Assembly: GCA_002102555.1 (NCBI GenBank)
Contig: MCFL01000173.1
Span: 1-52,611 of the forward strand
Length of the DNA stretch: 52,611 bases
Source: Catenaria anguillulae PL171
Taxonomy: Eukaryota > Blastocladiomycota > Blastocladiomycetes > Blastocladiales > Catenariaceae
Reading direction: 5' to 3'
The notes beneath the pieces are model-generated. The model was not told the DNA's origin. It worked only from the letters and a program-made list of their open reading frames with translations, and ran no database searches. This document shows, piece by piece, positions 23,536 through 34,557 of the stretch. Within the stretch, counting starts at the first letter, position 1, and every line of letters begins with the position of its first letter. The position numbers and the translations under genes were made by a program.

Positions 23536-26500
23536 ATGAAGTCGGCTCGCGGTCCAGGCTCTTTGCTTCCATCCCAACACAGTAACATGAATCCTCCGAC
23601 CAACGACCCACATCCGCACCAAGCGACATCCACAGCAGCGACAGGTGCCATCCCGCAACATTATGCCGTCGGCCTTGCCGTTCTCGTCGTCTCGGTCGGT
23701 ATTCGCCAAATGTCGATACCTACGTTGCCCGCGGCCATTGGCGCGATGGTGATCCTCATGACGCTGTCCAGCCAACAGTACAGCGACGCTGCCACGCCAT
23801 GCGGACAATCTTCTGGCGATGATCGACGTCGCTCGGACCCTGTGACATCATCGACAATGTCGCGGTCACGAGCTCGGCGCCTTCATGATTCCCACCAGCT
23901 GCAGCGATCCACCGCCCATCCGCAAATGCAACGTGGACACCAAATTCGTGGAGACGGTGACTGCAGACTCGATGCGGACGATGTCAACGAAACCGACCAG
24001 TCTGCGCAATTGAAACCAGAACCAATGTACCCTGCCGCCTCGGCTCTGGACGTCGCCACCATGCGAACGCCGCCTCAACCTCTGCCTCTCGGCACCACGA
24101 CAACGGCCATCGACCACCCAGCTGCAGCTGCGAACATCCGAGGCGCCATAACCCCGATCGCCGAGCACGCTGCCAGTGCCAGTGTCGGCGTCGACGATGG
24201 CCCTGCGTCAACACAGCAGGAACATGTTTCGTCAACCCCAAGTGTGGGCGACAACATCAATGCCACTTCCCAGATCACGACCGAAGCGCCATCACCACCT
24301 GCGGACACCCAAACAACCGACCCAACCCCACGACACCTGACGTGCTCATGTTTGTCGTCCACGGAATGGGCCGCCAGTCCTGGCTCGGTCAAAACGTGGC
24401 CAACGTGCGCGCAGCGCTTGCCGCTCTACAAGACGACCCGCGGCTCGCGCGCAACATTCGCAGAGTGCACGTGGTCCCAGTCGAGTACCATTCAAAGCTG
24501 CACGCAAGAACGGGCGAGCGTGTGGATGCCATCAAGTTGTCGTCGTGCGCAGCGTTGCGCACCGTGATTAATGATTTTGCTGTGGATCCGTTGTATTACT
24601 TCTCAGCATCCAATGGTGCGTATGTTGTCCATGCTATTGTCTCTCCAATTTCGATTGCTGAAAAACCATGGCTCCACACTTGGTCCATTCATAGGCAAGT
24701 ATGTCCGCGACGAAGTCACGCGCCAGCTCAACTCGCTCTACGCTTCCTTTCTCCAATCACACCCGACCTTTCGCGGCGAAGTCACTATCCTCGCACATTC
24801 TATGGGCGGCCTCGTTATGTGGGACCTCCTCAACACCCGGCCCAACGACGTGCCTGGTGTCCCACCGGCAGACACGCGCCTGACGCTCCCAATCCACCGC
24901 GTGTTCTGTATGGGCTCGCCCATCTCCAACGCCATTGTGCTCCGTGGCCACGACCCGAAACTGTACGCGCCGCGCGCTCCGTTCCTCAACGTGTACCACC
25001 CGCATGACCCGATCGCGTACCGGTTCGAGCCCATTTGGGACCCACGGTGGCAGCACGTGCCGCCCGTTGCCCTCGGCGCCTACGAGCCGCCGCAAACCGC
25101 CGGTGGAGTTGCCTACTATCGCAGGGCGAGTTGGGCCATGGTCAATGGCAATGGCGAGCCGCTGCATCGCAGGCTGCTTGGGTCCATTGTTGCACAGATG
25201 CCCGTGGTGAGTATGCCCGCAATGCCACAGTTGCCACCCTTGCCTCAATTGCCGACCATGCCCCAGTTGCCACCCATGCCACAGCTACCGGCGCTTCCGA
25301 CAGTGGTGACAAATGGAGTGCGGTCGCTGGTGGCGACCGTGTCCATGATGGCTGCTGGTGGTGGTGCGCAACGGCCGCAGCTGCCGGTGCGGCGGGGGCA
25401 AGCAAGGATCACTGGATCGGCGCAAAATGGAGAAGAAGGCGCCACCTGTTCGAGCGACAGCTGTGACGATGGATACATTTCCGATAATGAGGAGGGCGGC
25501 GTTGTGCAAGGAGACGGAGACGCAGACTTGGTTTCGCTGGATCCGCGGGTTGCTTCTGTTTCTGCGAGCGTGGAAAGCAAGCCGGAGTCGCCGCCAGCCA
25601 AGCTGAAGCAACGTCGGGCTGAAGTGGTGACGCCCATTGAACGCGTGGATTCTGCGTCGGATCACGATATCGGATCCAGTGCCGTGGATGCTGGTGCCGT
25701 ATCGAGCTCGTCGGCCAAAGTGTCGGACCTGTCAGGCAGCGATATTGACGACGGTTCCGACTCTCCATCGACACCTTCCCAAGCCGAAAACCCACCTCCT
25801 CGAAAACGCCGCAAGGTGCGCAAACGTCAAACCAGCACGCTCAAGGCATCCGCCAAACCCAAATCCAAACCCGCGGACTATGCACCTTCCGAATCGGACC
25901 ACGCAGATGTGGCCCCACAATCCCCTGACATCCTCACCACAACGGCCGCAACGTTGTGGGCCATGTTCATGGGCGGTGACCACTCTGCCTCATCCACCTC
26001 CACCTCAGCTCCTCCAACCAACCCAGCAAGTGGAGCCGCAACACCGACCGCTGCTGCGGCTCCTGCCGACGACGCAAGCGCCGACACCGCGCCCGTACCC
26101 GACTCGCGCAAACGCAAGCGCACCCGCTCTCCCGATCCGATCCGCGACCTCGACTTTGCGCACCCACAACGCGCGCCGCCTCGACGGCGCCGTGCGCCAA
26201 CGAGCGAGGGCGATGCGGCGGTTTCTGCGTTTACGGAATTCATGGTTGCGAGCACGGCCACGCCAGATGGCGTGGAGCGCAAGAGGCATGCGCGGTCACG
26301 AATGTCACCTGCGCGTACGCCAACATTGGACGAGAGTACGGTGAGCGAGACCAAGCCCATGATTGACCAAGGTGCGTCGCTGCCCGATTCGGTAGTGACA
26401 GCCAGTAGCACTGCCGATCCACTCGCGCCTCCGACTCCGGCGTCACTCTCTCCAACAACCCCAACAACGACATCCGATCCGGCACTCTCTTCTTTACCAT

Positions 26501-26850
26501 TCACTCACCGCCTCGACTTTGAACTGCCCGTGGCCAAACCCTCGCTTGCACGCTCGCGCATCCGCCACGTGGACGTGGCGCAAGAATACCTGAGCGGGTT
26601 GCGGGCGCATTTCGAGTATTGGACGAGTAAAGATGCCATGTGGTTTGTGCTCTTGTCATTGAACGGGATGGGGCCTGCGGCAAGAACAATGCCAAGGTTG
26701 AAACGCGACGGGGATGGAGCGGGGGAACACGAGGAGGATTGGGGTGTCATGGTTGAGGAGGAGGTGGATCTGGATGGGGCAGAGTGGATCAGGATTGAGA
26801 GGGAGGAGGTCATCAAAGCGTGTGGGAATGGCGAGCGAGTGCAGTGTTGA
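23536..26850 (+). CDS. DDHD-domain phospholipase A1-like protein (apparent one-base frameshift)
   Basis: Relative of the intracellular phosphatidic-acid-preferring phospholipase A1 family (DDHD1/DDHD2, yeast YOR022C). A leader in frame from 23536 has two hydrophobic stretches and a Ser/Thr/Pro-rich part. The catalytic part is in another frame from about 24330 and begins VLMFVVHGMG. An intron (24616-24694) separates YYFSASN from GKYVRDEV. The nucleophile elbow is AHSMGG. Further DDHD-family marks are CMGSPIS, YHPHDPIAYRFEP and, at the end, HRLDFELP with GLRAHFEYWTSKDAMWFVLL. A long Ser/Pro-rich insertion (about residues 600-930) splits the DDHD region. No splice pair bridges the leader and core; one missing base in the C4 run at 24326-24329 would explain it, giving about 1078 aa. 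Alternatively translation starts at the ATG at 24348. Family call firm, N-terminus uncertain. Confidence 0.83.
25213..25299 (+). repeat. In-frame PQLPxMP-type tandem repeat in the lipase
   Basis: A Met/Pro/Gln/Leu repeat (units like MPQLPPLPQLP and MPQLPPMPQLP) occupies about 29 residues straight after the conserved catalytic part. The units differ at synonymous positions, so the array is not a very recent expansion. Confidence 0.8.
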
Positions 26851-27762
26851 TCGGGACATCTCAATCGAAAGGTAGCTCCAGAGGTAGCTCCGTCGTACAC
26901 ATAAAAATATAAGTTATGTATTTGTACATGGAGGAAGGAGAGGAAGGGTTTCAAGGTTTCAAGACAACAAGGAACGAAAGCAAAGAAAAAGAGACATAAA
27001 ACACCGGCAACCCAGCGTGCATCCACTCAGGGTATTGATAAGGCTAAAAGGATCGCTGCCACTCGAGCTCACAATCTTTGCTTTGGCCGATTCAGTCCTT
27101 GGACGCAGTCAAGATATAGTCGCCAATGGTCGTTGCCCAAGGTGGAATCACATATGGTGTGAGGGTTGATGAGAGGGGCGGGCGGGCGGGCGTGTGGGAA
27201 ATCGATGCAGCGCCTGCCGTAGGACGGCCAATGAAGACTTCAAGTCAGGGAAGCTGTGCGGGACTTGCGATGGAGAGGAGAATAGCCCAATTTGTGGGTT
27301 GGCATGCCGTACACTACACGCGACACGGCGAGGAGGAGGGTCCGAGGGTGCCGTTGGCCTTTTGACGACTGACCCCGAAGTGAGACCGTTTCGAATTCTT
27401 CCATACGTTCAAGTGAGACCAATCCAATAATGATTAGTGGAAATATTGAAATCAACTATATTTGTAGATACAATGGCGAGTCGGTACGCATGACAGCATG
27501 ACAGATGAAAAAACGAAAACAACACGAGGAGTTGAGCGAGGGAACAAGGAGCGAGGGCCTGATGGAAACAACAATAAACGAAAAAGTGAATGGCACACAC
27601 TACTAGCAATAAAAAGGACAGTGCGTTGTAACCGAAACTGAAAAACGGCAAAACAGTCTACGACCAATAAAGATACTTGGAGAGACACGCAACGGCGAAA
27701 ACTCACACGCCGTGCCCGTCTCTCTCTCTGTCTCTCTCCCACATTCCCAGTCACCCATCGGT
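26851..27762. other. Convergent 3' region
   Basis: About 910 bp between the ends of the DDHD gene (plus) and the unknown gene at 27763-30111 (minus). A CT-rich microsatellite-like run lies at 27718-27740. No supported gene. Confidence 0.5.
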
Positions 27763-30111
27763 TCAAAACCCAGGCGGCGGCCCAACGACGGGCGCGCCTG
27801 CAATCTGATTGACATGCACGGGCGAGCTCTGCACGCTAGCGTTTCTGCTGGCGCCACTGGTCCCATGCAAGGGCGTTGCAGCGGCCGACGACCGCGCAGT
27901 AAACGTGAACGCCGAATCGTCTTCCTCCTCATCATCGTCGTCACCCGACGACGATGACGACATGCTCGTTGGCTGGTGCGCGACCGTCATGGCGGCGGCC
28001 GTGGCGAGCGGCGACCTAGCTTGCTTGGCCGCAGAGGATGTAGATTGGGGCGGTGACGACGACGTGGGCGGCATGAGCGCCGTGACGGGCTGTGGGTGCA
28101 ACATAGTGGGCGGCATGGCCATGTACGCGTGGGGCTGCGGCACGTGCATGGGCTGCGAGTACATCAAGTGTGGCGGATGCATCGGGTGATGCCCATAGGG
28201 CGCTTGTTGGGGCGGCGCGGCGTACATGTGCGCGGGCAGCGGTTGCGGGTGTTGCGGCGCATACCCGCCAAATTGCACATTTGCATTTGCATGCGCGGCC
28301 TCGTCGTCCCTTTGCACGGCTGGACTTGCCTCACGGAACGCGCCATACCTCTCCCTGACCTCGTCCCATACGCCCGCACATGCCTTTTCCCTGACGGCCA
28401 CTTCGACATCGCCATTCACACCGAGCCTTGTCAATGTGACCACGCCGCGCTTTTCAGCGTCGGCCAGGTACTCGGACAATTTGCGCCACGGTGCCAAGTC
28501 GCCCCTGGCAAACATGGGCTTGAGCAGCGGGCCAATGGCGGGCGTGCGAATGGGCGGCGGGTATCGCATGCGTGCCATGCAAAACGCGTGCAAGAGCGGC
28601 AAAAACGGCGTGAGTTCGGCTTCAGACAAGGGCATGTCGTCGTCGGGGGTACCGAGTGCTTGCGCGTCCGTGCCAGCGTTGGCTGCCGCCGCCGTTGACG
28701 CGAGATTGTTGAGCCCCACGACGGACCCCGTGCGCAGTTGCAAGTGCGACGACGCGACGCCCGGAACAAGTACACAGTCGGGCTCATAGGGCTCCCATTG
28801 CGCGAGCCAGTTCGGGTTGACCACCTTGAGCAAGCACCTGCTGCCCATGTGCGACAAGCGCAACAGGCCGCAGTCGGCCGCGGCTTGCAGGTACAGCTTG
28901 AGACTGGCAAATGGGTCCATGGCTTGCTTGAGAATGCCGCCCAGCAGTGACAGGTCAATGGGCTGCGCATAGTTTGGCCCGAGGCGGTCGCGAATGGCAG
29001 GGTGGTGCAGGGCGTGGAACAGGGGGCCAAAGCTCACGTGGCGAAGCGGGATGAATTCCGGGTCAGGGGGTGGGCCGAGTGGGACCCATTTTGTCACGTG
29101 CGGCGGGTGAGGATGTGGGTTGAATGCCGGGTTGGACGACGTCATGGACGCAATCGATGTGGACGATGCACCCGAAGGTGCGAGTTGCTGTTGCTGCTGC
29201 TGTTGTTGCTGCTGCTGACTCTGCGTCGGCGGAGGCGGTGCCCGGGGTTTCAAGGTGGGCGAGTGGCCAGAAGCAGCGGATGCTGATGACATGGACGCGG
29301 TGGATGACATGGTGGACAATTGGGCGGCCGAAGTCGTGTACCGCAGAGGCGAGGCTCCAGTGCCTGCGGCGTTGGCGCCAGCGAGGTTGGTTGACGATCC
29401 ATTGACGTTGGCGGCAAGGTGGGTTGCACTGACGTTGCGGGGAATAGACGACCACAGCATGTCGTCAACACTTTGGACGTGGACTGCGGGGACGGATGCG
29501 GCCACGACCTGGATGGGGAGCGACGTGATCCACACGACGCGCACCGTGCCCGATTCCGAGAGGTGACGGAGGGCGGGTTGAATGCCGAGTGCATCCGAGA
29601 TGATGGTCAGGTGCTTGATGCCGGCAAGCGTGAGGCGCAAGAGCTCCGTGACGAGAGCAAGGTCCGAGGCGTCCATGAAGTGGGCCGCGTGCGGGAGTTG
29701 GAGGCCGACTTGCCGCAGAGGCGTTGGGTTGGCACCCGGAGTGGCGATGGACAGCGAGCAGGCGGTGGAGGGGAGGCCTAAGGGCAGGTCGCGCAGCTGG
29801 GCGTGGTAGAGTGCGAGGATGGCGTTGCCCTGGCGGGTGAGCGCCGAGTCGGAGGGGGCCGAGGCCGAGGTTGGGTGCCAGACAAAGGCGGCGTGCGTGT
29901 GCTGGAGGAGGTGCTGCTGGATGGCAGGGAAGATGGCGGGCGAGGACGCGTTGCCAAAGTGCGTGGGTGTCGAGGGGGAAGTGGAGAAGCCGTTCATGTT
30001 GTTGTTTTGGTGACGATGAGGATGATGCTGCTGGAGCGACCCGGTGTGGTTGTGGTTGTGGTTGTGGTTGTGCGGGTATTGCTGTTGCGAGCGGACAAGC
30101 AAGAGCGTCAT
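27763..30111 (-). CDS. Unknown low-complexity protein with duplicated winged-helix-like unit
   Basis: A single-exon frame of 782 aa. The N-terminus is His/Asn/Gln-rich. A folded-looking segment (about 70-220) contains GIKHLTIISDALGIQPALRH and VRVVWITSLPIQVVA, alternating strands and helices as in a Rossmann- or NYN-like fold. A Ser/Ala/Gln stretch with a polyQ tract follows. Two later segments (about 360-450 and 520-615) look alike: each starts PLFHA or PLLHA, has a central LL helix, then LKLYLQAAADCGLLRL or LSEYLADAEKRGVVTL, then a Gly turn and a beta hairpin. That resembles tandem winged-helix units of the LOTUS/OST-HTH kind, often RNA-binding, but this is inference. The tail is Met/Pro/His-rich, then acidic. 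No family was recognised with confidence. Confidence 0.72.
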   Translation of the reverse strand: MTLLLVRSQQQYPHNHNHNHNHTGSLQQHHPHRHQNNNMNGFSTSPSTPTHFGNASSPAIFPAIQQHLLQHTHAAFVWHPTSASAPSDSALTRQGNAILALYHAQLRDLPLGLPSTACSLSIATPGANPTPLRQVGLQLPHAAHFMDASDLALVTELLRLTLAGIKHLTIISDALGIQPALRHLSESGTVRVVWITSLPIQVVAASVPAVHVQSVDDMLWSSIPRNVSATHLAANVNGSSTNLAGANAAGTGASPLRYTTSAAQLSTMSSTASMSSASAASGHSPTLKPRAPPPPTQSQQQQQQQQQQQLAPSGASSTSIASMTSSNPAFNPHPHPPHVTKWVPLGPPPDPEFIPLRHVSFGPLFHALHHPAIRDRLGPNYAQPIDLSLLGGILKQAMDPFASLKLYLQAAADCGLLRLSHMGSRCLLKVVNPNWLAQWEPYEPDCVLVPGVASSHLQLRTGSVVGLNNLASTAAAANAGTDAQALGTPDDDMPLSEAELTPFLPLLHAFCMARMRYPPPIRTPAIGPLLKPMFARGDLAPWRKLSEYLADAEKRGVVTLTRLGVNGDVEVAVREKACAGVWDEVRERYGAFREASPAVQRDDEAAHANANVQFGGYAPQHPQPLPAHMYAAPPQQAPYGHHPMHPPHLMYSQPMHVPQPHAYMAMPPTMLHPQPVTALMPPTSSSPPQSTSSAAKQARSPLATAAAMTVAHQPTSMSSSSSGDDDDEEEDDSAFTFTARSSAAATPLHGTSGASRNASVQSSPVHVNQIAGAPVVGPPPGF
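30045..30074. repeat. GGTTGT repeat encoding a His-Asn run
   Basis: About five GGTTGT units on the plus strand are read on the minus strand as alternating His and Asn near the N-terminus of the unknown protein at 27763-30111. It is a coding microsatellite that could vary in length between strains. Confidence 0.8.
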
Positions 30112-30517
30112 GTCATGTGAGTTACTGATGGCAGTGGGTCAAGTGGGTCAAATCAAATGCAGAGGAGTCGAGTCGAGTCGAGTATGTTGCGTGCAGCAAC
30201 CGAGGGACTGCGAGGAATCGGTCCGCTTTATGGCTTTATGGCTTCATGGTTTGGCTGGCATGCCACAGCACAAACCACAAACCACAAAGCACGCGATACC
30301 GTCATCCCGTCATCCCGCAATCCAACATTGGCGAGACTCAGCGCCCACTCGGAACCCGATACGGTACGAGTGGTACGCGTCCGCCAGCCAGACGACGCGT
30401 CGCGGCTGTTGAAATCAGTGGGGACGCCCATTTTCACGCGTCCTTCGCTGGCCAGTACATATAAACGAAAATCCAGGCCACCGGGCAGGACAGGCAGGCG
30501 TGAAAATATTGTTCCGA
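30112..30517. other. Intergenic between two minus-strand genes
   Basis: About 400 bp that must hold the promoter of the 27763-30111 gene and the 3' end of the next one. A short GAGTC tandem (three to four units near 30167-30184) lies about 60 bp upstream of the start codon. No gene. Confidence 0.5.
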
Positions 30518-31408
30518 CTAATTTCCCAGCCAACAACCGTCGCCAATGGACGTGTCCGCGGACAAAATGAACCAAGGAATGACGAGAAAGAGGATAGCAA
30601 AAAAGAAAGAAAGCAAGATCCGACGCACCAGTGACAGCGTACTCATGCTGCGCTCCAACTCCCACCCGTCGTGGTTCTCGGCGTATTCATACTCTGCTGC
30701 TTGCTGCGCGGCCCTCCCCATATCCGTGAACGAATGCCTGGCCGCGGCCGAGCTTGTTCCGCGCATCATTCCTCCGGCATCTGCCAAGTGCGCATACGAC
30801 GCCGACCCCTTGAGCATCACGCCTGGCCGCGGACTGTTGCGCCCACCACTGCCCGCGGCGGCAGCTAGCGCACTCAGGCTCGCCGTCGATGCCCCGGCAC
30901 GGGCAAGCCCCGCTAAATTCGTCACCGACATGGTGCGACTCGATGGGGCCGCAGTCAAGGATGAGGACGCGGATGCCGCCGCCGACATGGATGGAAACGC
31001 ATACCCGGAATTGGACCGGGCCAGCAGTGTGGACGATGCACTTCGTCGTGGTCCATGCCCATGCAGCAATGGCGATGAGGAACGCAAGGGCAGGTCGGCC
31101 GCAAATGAAACCGAGGCCACTGCCGCCGCACTTGTGCTGGCCGTGCGCGGCAATGACGACGACGACAGGACGGCCGGTGGCTTGGACGTGGTGGGCGACG
31201 GGTCGGGTGTGGCCATGGCCTCGAGTGTGCTGGCGGGCAGGTCGTCCAGTGGCGTGTCGGGCATCATGTTGGATGGAAGCAGGTAGGACGGGTTGAGTGT
31301 GGGCGAGTCGTTGGTTGCGGAGGAGGAGGAAGTGTCGCCCGTGAAAGAGCGGCGGTCGCGGCCTTGGCCTTGGTGGTCGCCGTCAACCAGAGCAGCTGAC
31401 TGGGTCAT
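30518..31408 (-). CDS. Ser/Ala-rich protein with C-terminal membrane anchor
   Basis: A 296-aa single-exon frame starting at MTQSAALVDG. Most of it is disordered: Ser, Ala, Pro and Thr dominate, with motifs such as GGRNSPRPG that could be phosphorylation or binding sites. Near the end a charged helix (EYEYAENHDGWELERS) is followed by LVRRILLSFFFAILFLVIPW, a single membrane span with flanking arginines, and about 17 residues after it. The layout suggests a tail-anchored protein of the ER or another internal membrane. No family recognised. The frame extends upstream to 31762, but there it resembles untranslated leader. Confidence 0.62.
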   Translation of the reverse strand: MTQSAALVDGDHQGQGRDRRSFTGDTSSSSATNDSPTLNPSYLLPSNMMPDTPLDDLPASTLEAMATPDPSPTTSKPPAVLSSSSLPRTASTSAAAVASVSFAADLPLRSSSPLLHGHGPRRSASSTLLARSNSGYAFPSMSAAASASSSLTAAPSSRTMSVTNLAGLARAGASTASLSALAAAAGSGGRNSPRPGVMLKGSASYAHLADAGGMMRGTSSAAARHSFTDMGRAAQQAAEYEYAENHDGWELERSMSTLSLVRRILLSFFFAILFLVIPWFILSADTSIGDGCWLGN

Positions 31409-33066
31409 GGCTTTGATGAGTGGGGGTCGGTGAAATTGGACCGGATGTCGGCTTTGGAAATGGCGGTGTCGGCCCGGATGGTGTCGGGTTGCGAGCTCGA
31501 CAAGAAGCAAGTGATGCAACCGAGTGGCAATATTGCTATATGTACTGGTCAAGAACAATCGATAGCGTCTATCGCGGCGGGCGGCGGGATGGAATGAGCA
31601 GCTGCCTGTCAATGCCGGTGCAACACAGGATTGGGGCAGTCTTATTGAGTCTTGTGGACCAAAGATAACATTACGGCATTCATAATTGCATGACATACCG
31701 CCGGGTTGCGTCGAGGCAAACAAATTAATTCGGCCTTTGTCTTTTTGCTCTGCAGTAACCAATTCATCAGCTGTTGCAGTTGTACTTCAAAGATGGCATG
31801 GCATCCATGCAAGAGAAGAGAACCGTGGACAGAGAAGAGAGATAAGTGCAGAGTGAGTATTTTCCACCAGGGCCGCCCGCCAATCGCTGAAAGGCAAAAT
31901 TAGAACGCGGGGCGAGTGGCTGATCGCGTCAGGCTGATCGTTCACCTATTTCCCGATACCGATCAGCCGCTTGCAGCCTTGGCTTGTCTCACTCGAACCA
32001 TTCCCGTCATTTTGAGAGTCGTCTGGCGTGTCGCCATGCTTGCCACCATTCACAACATCGCCTTGAATCGAGTTCATCTCTCTCTGATAGCCCTGCTTCG
32101 GCGCAAGATCACGCGCATGCACGGTGCAAAGGCATCAGAGGCACTGGTGTGGTGACAAGGGACGGCTTGGGCTGTGTGTTCCACCAGTCTCGCGTTTCCG
32201 CCGATATCTTTTGATACCGGTCCCATCGCGCAAATGGAACAAGATAGCTCACCATCCGCTGCCTGAATGTTCTATCTCTCTACAATCCAGCGATCACGCG
32301 AGAGGAGTTGTCACAGTACGCATCCTGGTGATGGGCGATATCACCATGCGTTCAAGTCGACACATTATTCTGCTGCGAGCCATCCCTCGACGTACCTTGG
32401 ACTGGCTTGGCGGAGCGAGATTGCGACCACAATCTCCTGTATGTATAATCTCGGTCCCATTCCCGTCCAACTCTTCTTGAACGGATCACAAGCACTCAGC
32501 ATGCATTGAGCGTCACTATGTGTTCACTGCGGGACCCGGTTCAGGTGGTCCCGCCAACAAGATTCCGGACGCCACACGTGGGCTTAGAATGCGCACCAAC
32601 AGAGCCGTCTGAATATACATGCCAGCGTCCAGCATCGATTGCGGATCGCCGAGGACTGGCACAAAGCTGGACGAGCCCTCTCAGTTGCGATGACTGATGG
32701 CTTTGGGGCGAGTCATCGGCGGCGTGCTATTGAGGCTTGATTTTCGCTCACGCGAGTATTTTTCGGGTGCGGTTCGAGTCGGCATCGTCAGTTTGAAAGC
32801 ATTTTACTGGCTCTCAATCACGTTTCTGTTTCATTTGGATCGAAATGTGCCTGGCACGTTCCGCTGGCAGCCGAGATCATATGTACACCTTGTCTCGCGC
32901 TGAGTTCCCGTGAACGTTGCCCTCATGAAAACGTCGCCGCATTCCACGCAGACGAGCGAGTACAAAAGGCACAGACGGCCCACTCCACTCCTCTCCTGTA
33001 CTTGCCTCTTGAACCCAGATCCATGTGCCTTCCCCTTACTTGAATCATCGACCACACTACACCATC
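31409..33066. other. Divergent region upstream of the DAHP synthase
   Basis: About 1.65 kb between the tail-anchored protein gene and the DAHP synthase gene. Only short, unconserved open frames are present. No RNA genes or clear repeats were seen. Confidence 0.45.
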
Positions 33067-34430
33067 ATGGCCGCCAACATCGCCTCGCTCGGCTCGTCCA
33101 CGTCCATCTCGTCCACAACCTCATCGGGCCTTGGCCACCACCCTCACCCGATCATGCAACTCACAAAGACGGCTTCCAACGCACACCTGTTCCCATCGGG
33201 CCCGCAATCGCCCACGTCCGGTGCCCGCTCTCGTATCCCCTCGGACGCACTTTCGGATCTCGACAACACACGCATTCGCGAAATCCGCCCGCTGATTCCG
33301 CCGCAAATTCTCCTCGAGGAGATTCCGTTGACCAATGAGGCGGCCACCACGGTTGCACTTGCACGGGATCAAGTGTCGCGCATTGTGCAAGGCCACGACG
33401 ACCGGCTGCTCGTCGTTGTGGGCCCGTGCTCGATTCACGACCCGGTGGCCGCCATGGACTATGCGCGGCGGTTGCACGAGTACGCAGTCAAGGTGGCAGA
33501 TGACATGCTGATTGTGCTACGCGTGTACTTTGAAAAGCCAAGGACGACAATTGGGTGGAAAGGCCTCATCAATGACCCAAACTTGGACGGGTCGTACCAG
33601 ATCAACAAGGGGTTACGCATTGCCCGGCAGTTGCTTGTTGATATCAATGGAACCATTGGGTTGCCGTGTGCGGGCGAATGTCTTGATACCATCAGTCCTC
33701 GTACGTCACTGTCTCTCTGCTCGTTTCTTCCTCTTTTTTTGTGGCATGCGTGTTCGATATTGACGCGGTCACGCACACCCAAACAGAGTTCCTCGCCGAC
33801 CTCTACTCATGGGCCGCCATTGGCGCACGAACCACGTCGTCGCAAATCCACCGTGAGCTGGCCTCTGGCCTGTCCATGTCTGTCGGGTTCAAGAACGACA
33901 CGGACGGCAACGTCAAGGTGGCCTCGGACGCGATCCAAGCCGCATCCCACCCGCACCACTTCTTGTCTGTGACAAAGCAAGGACTGTCGGCGATTGTGGG
34001 CACCACGGGCAACTCGGCGTGCCACGTGATTCTGCGCGGCGGCTCAAAGGGCCCCAACTATGCCGAAGAGCACGTCAAGCCCGTGGTGGATCAGCTCAAC
34101 AAGTGGGGGACGAGAGCCTACTTGATGATTGATGCGAGCCATGGTAACTCTAGCAAGGACCATAACCGGCAGCCCATTGTGTTGGAAGAAGTCGCGCGCC
34201 AGGTCGAGGCCACAGAGTCGGGCAAATACATCATGGGCGTCATGATTGAATCAAACATAGTTGCCGGTCGGCAGGATTTGGACGAGCGGGTTGGGGCGGA
34301 GGGCTTGGTCTATGGCAAGAGTATCACGGATGCGTGCATTGATTTCATGACCACCATCAAGAGCCTGGACCGGTTGAGGGAAGCCGTCAGGGCCAGGAGG
34401 GCAAAGCAAGCCGCGGTGGTGGAGCATTAG
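33067..34430 (+). CDS. ARO3/ARO4: 3-deoxy-D-arabino-heptulosonate-7-phosphate (DAHP) synthase, class I
   Basis: Condenses phosphoenolpyruvate and erythrose 4-phosphate, the first step of the shikimate pathway to aromatic amino acids. Exons 33067-33700 and 33787-34430 (86-nt intron, phase 1) give 425 aa. A Ser-rich lead of about 50 residues precedes the catalytic barrel. Motifs of the AroF/G/H and Aro3/Aro4 class are intact: VVVGPCSIHDP, RVYFEKPRTTIGWKG, IGARTTSSQIHRELASGLS, VGFKNDTDG, HVILRGGSKGPNY, MIDASHGNSSKDH, MIESNI and YGKSITDACI. The usual GARTTESQ reads GARTTSSQ here, one substitution in a very conserved loop. Feedback behaviour (Phe or Tyr type) cannot be read from this. Not part of the pentafunctional AROM protein, which is not in the window. 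Confidence 0.95.
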
Positions 34431-34557
34431 GGCACTGACGTCATGGGTTTTGTGGGTTGTCTATGATAGGATAATGCATTGAATTGACGCTCTCTCAACT
34501 CCATCGATTTAGTCGTTTCATCCAACCGCTTTCCCACCATCGTGTCGTGCACACAGC

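Noticed and set aside
24242-24286. Small intron joining the lipase leader to its core
   Set aside because: The best GT-AG pairs give the wrong phase or poor splice sites, so a one-base homopolymer error is the simpler reading.
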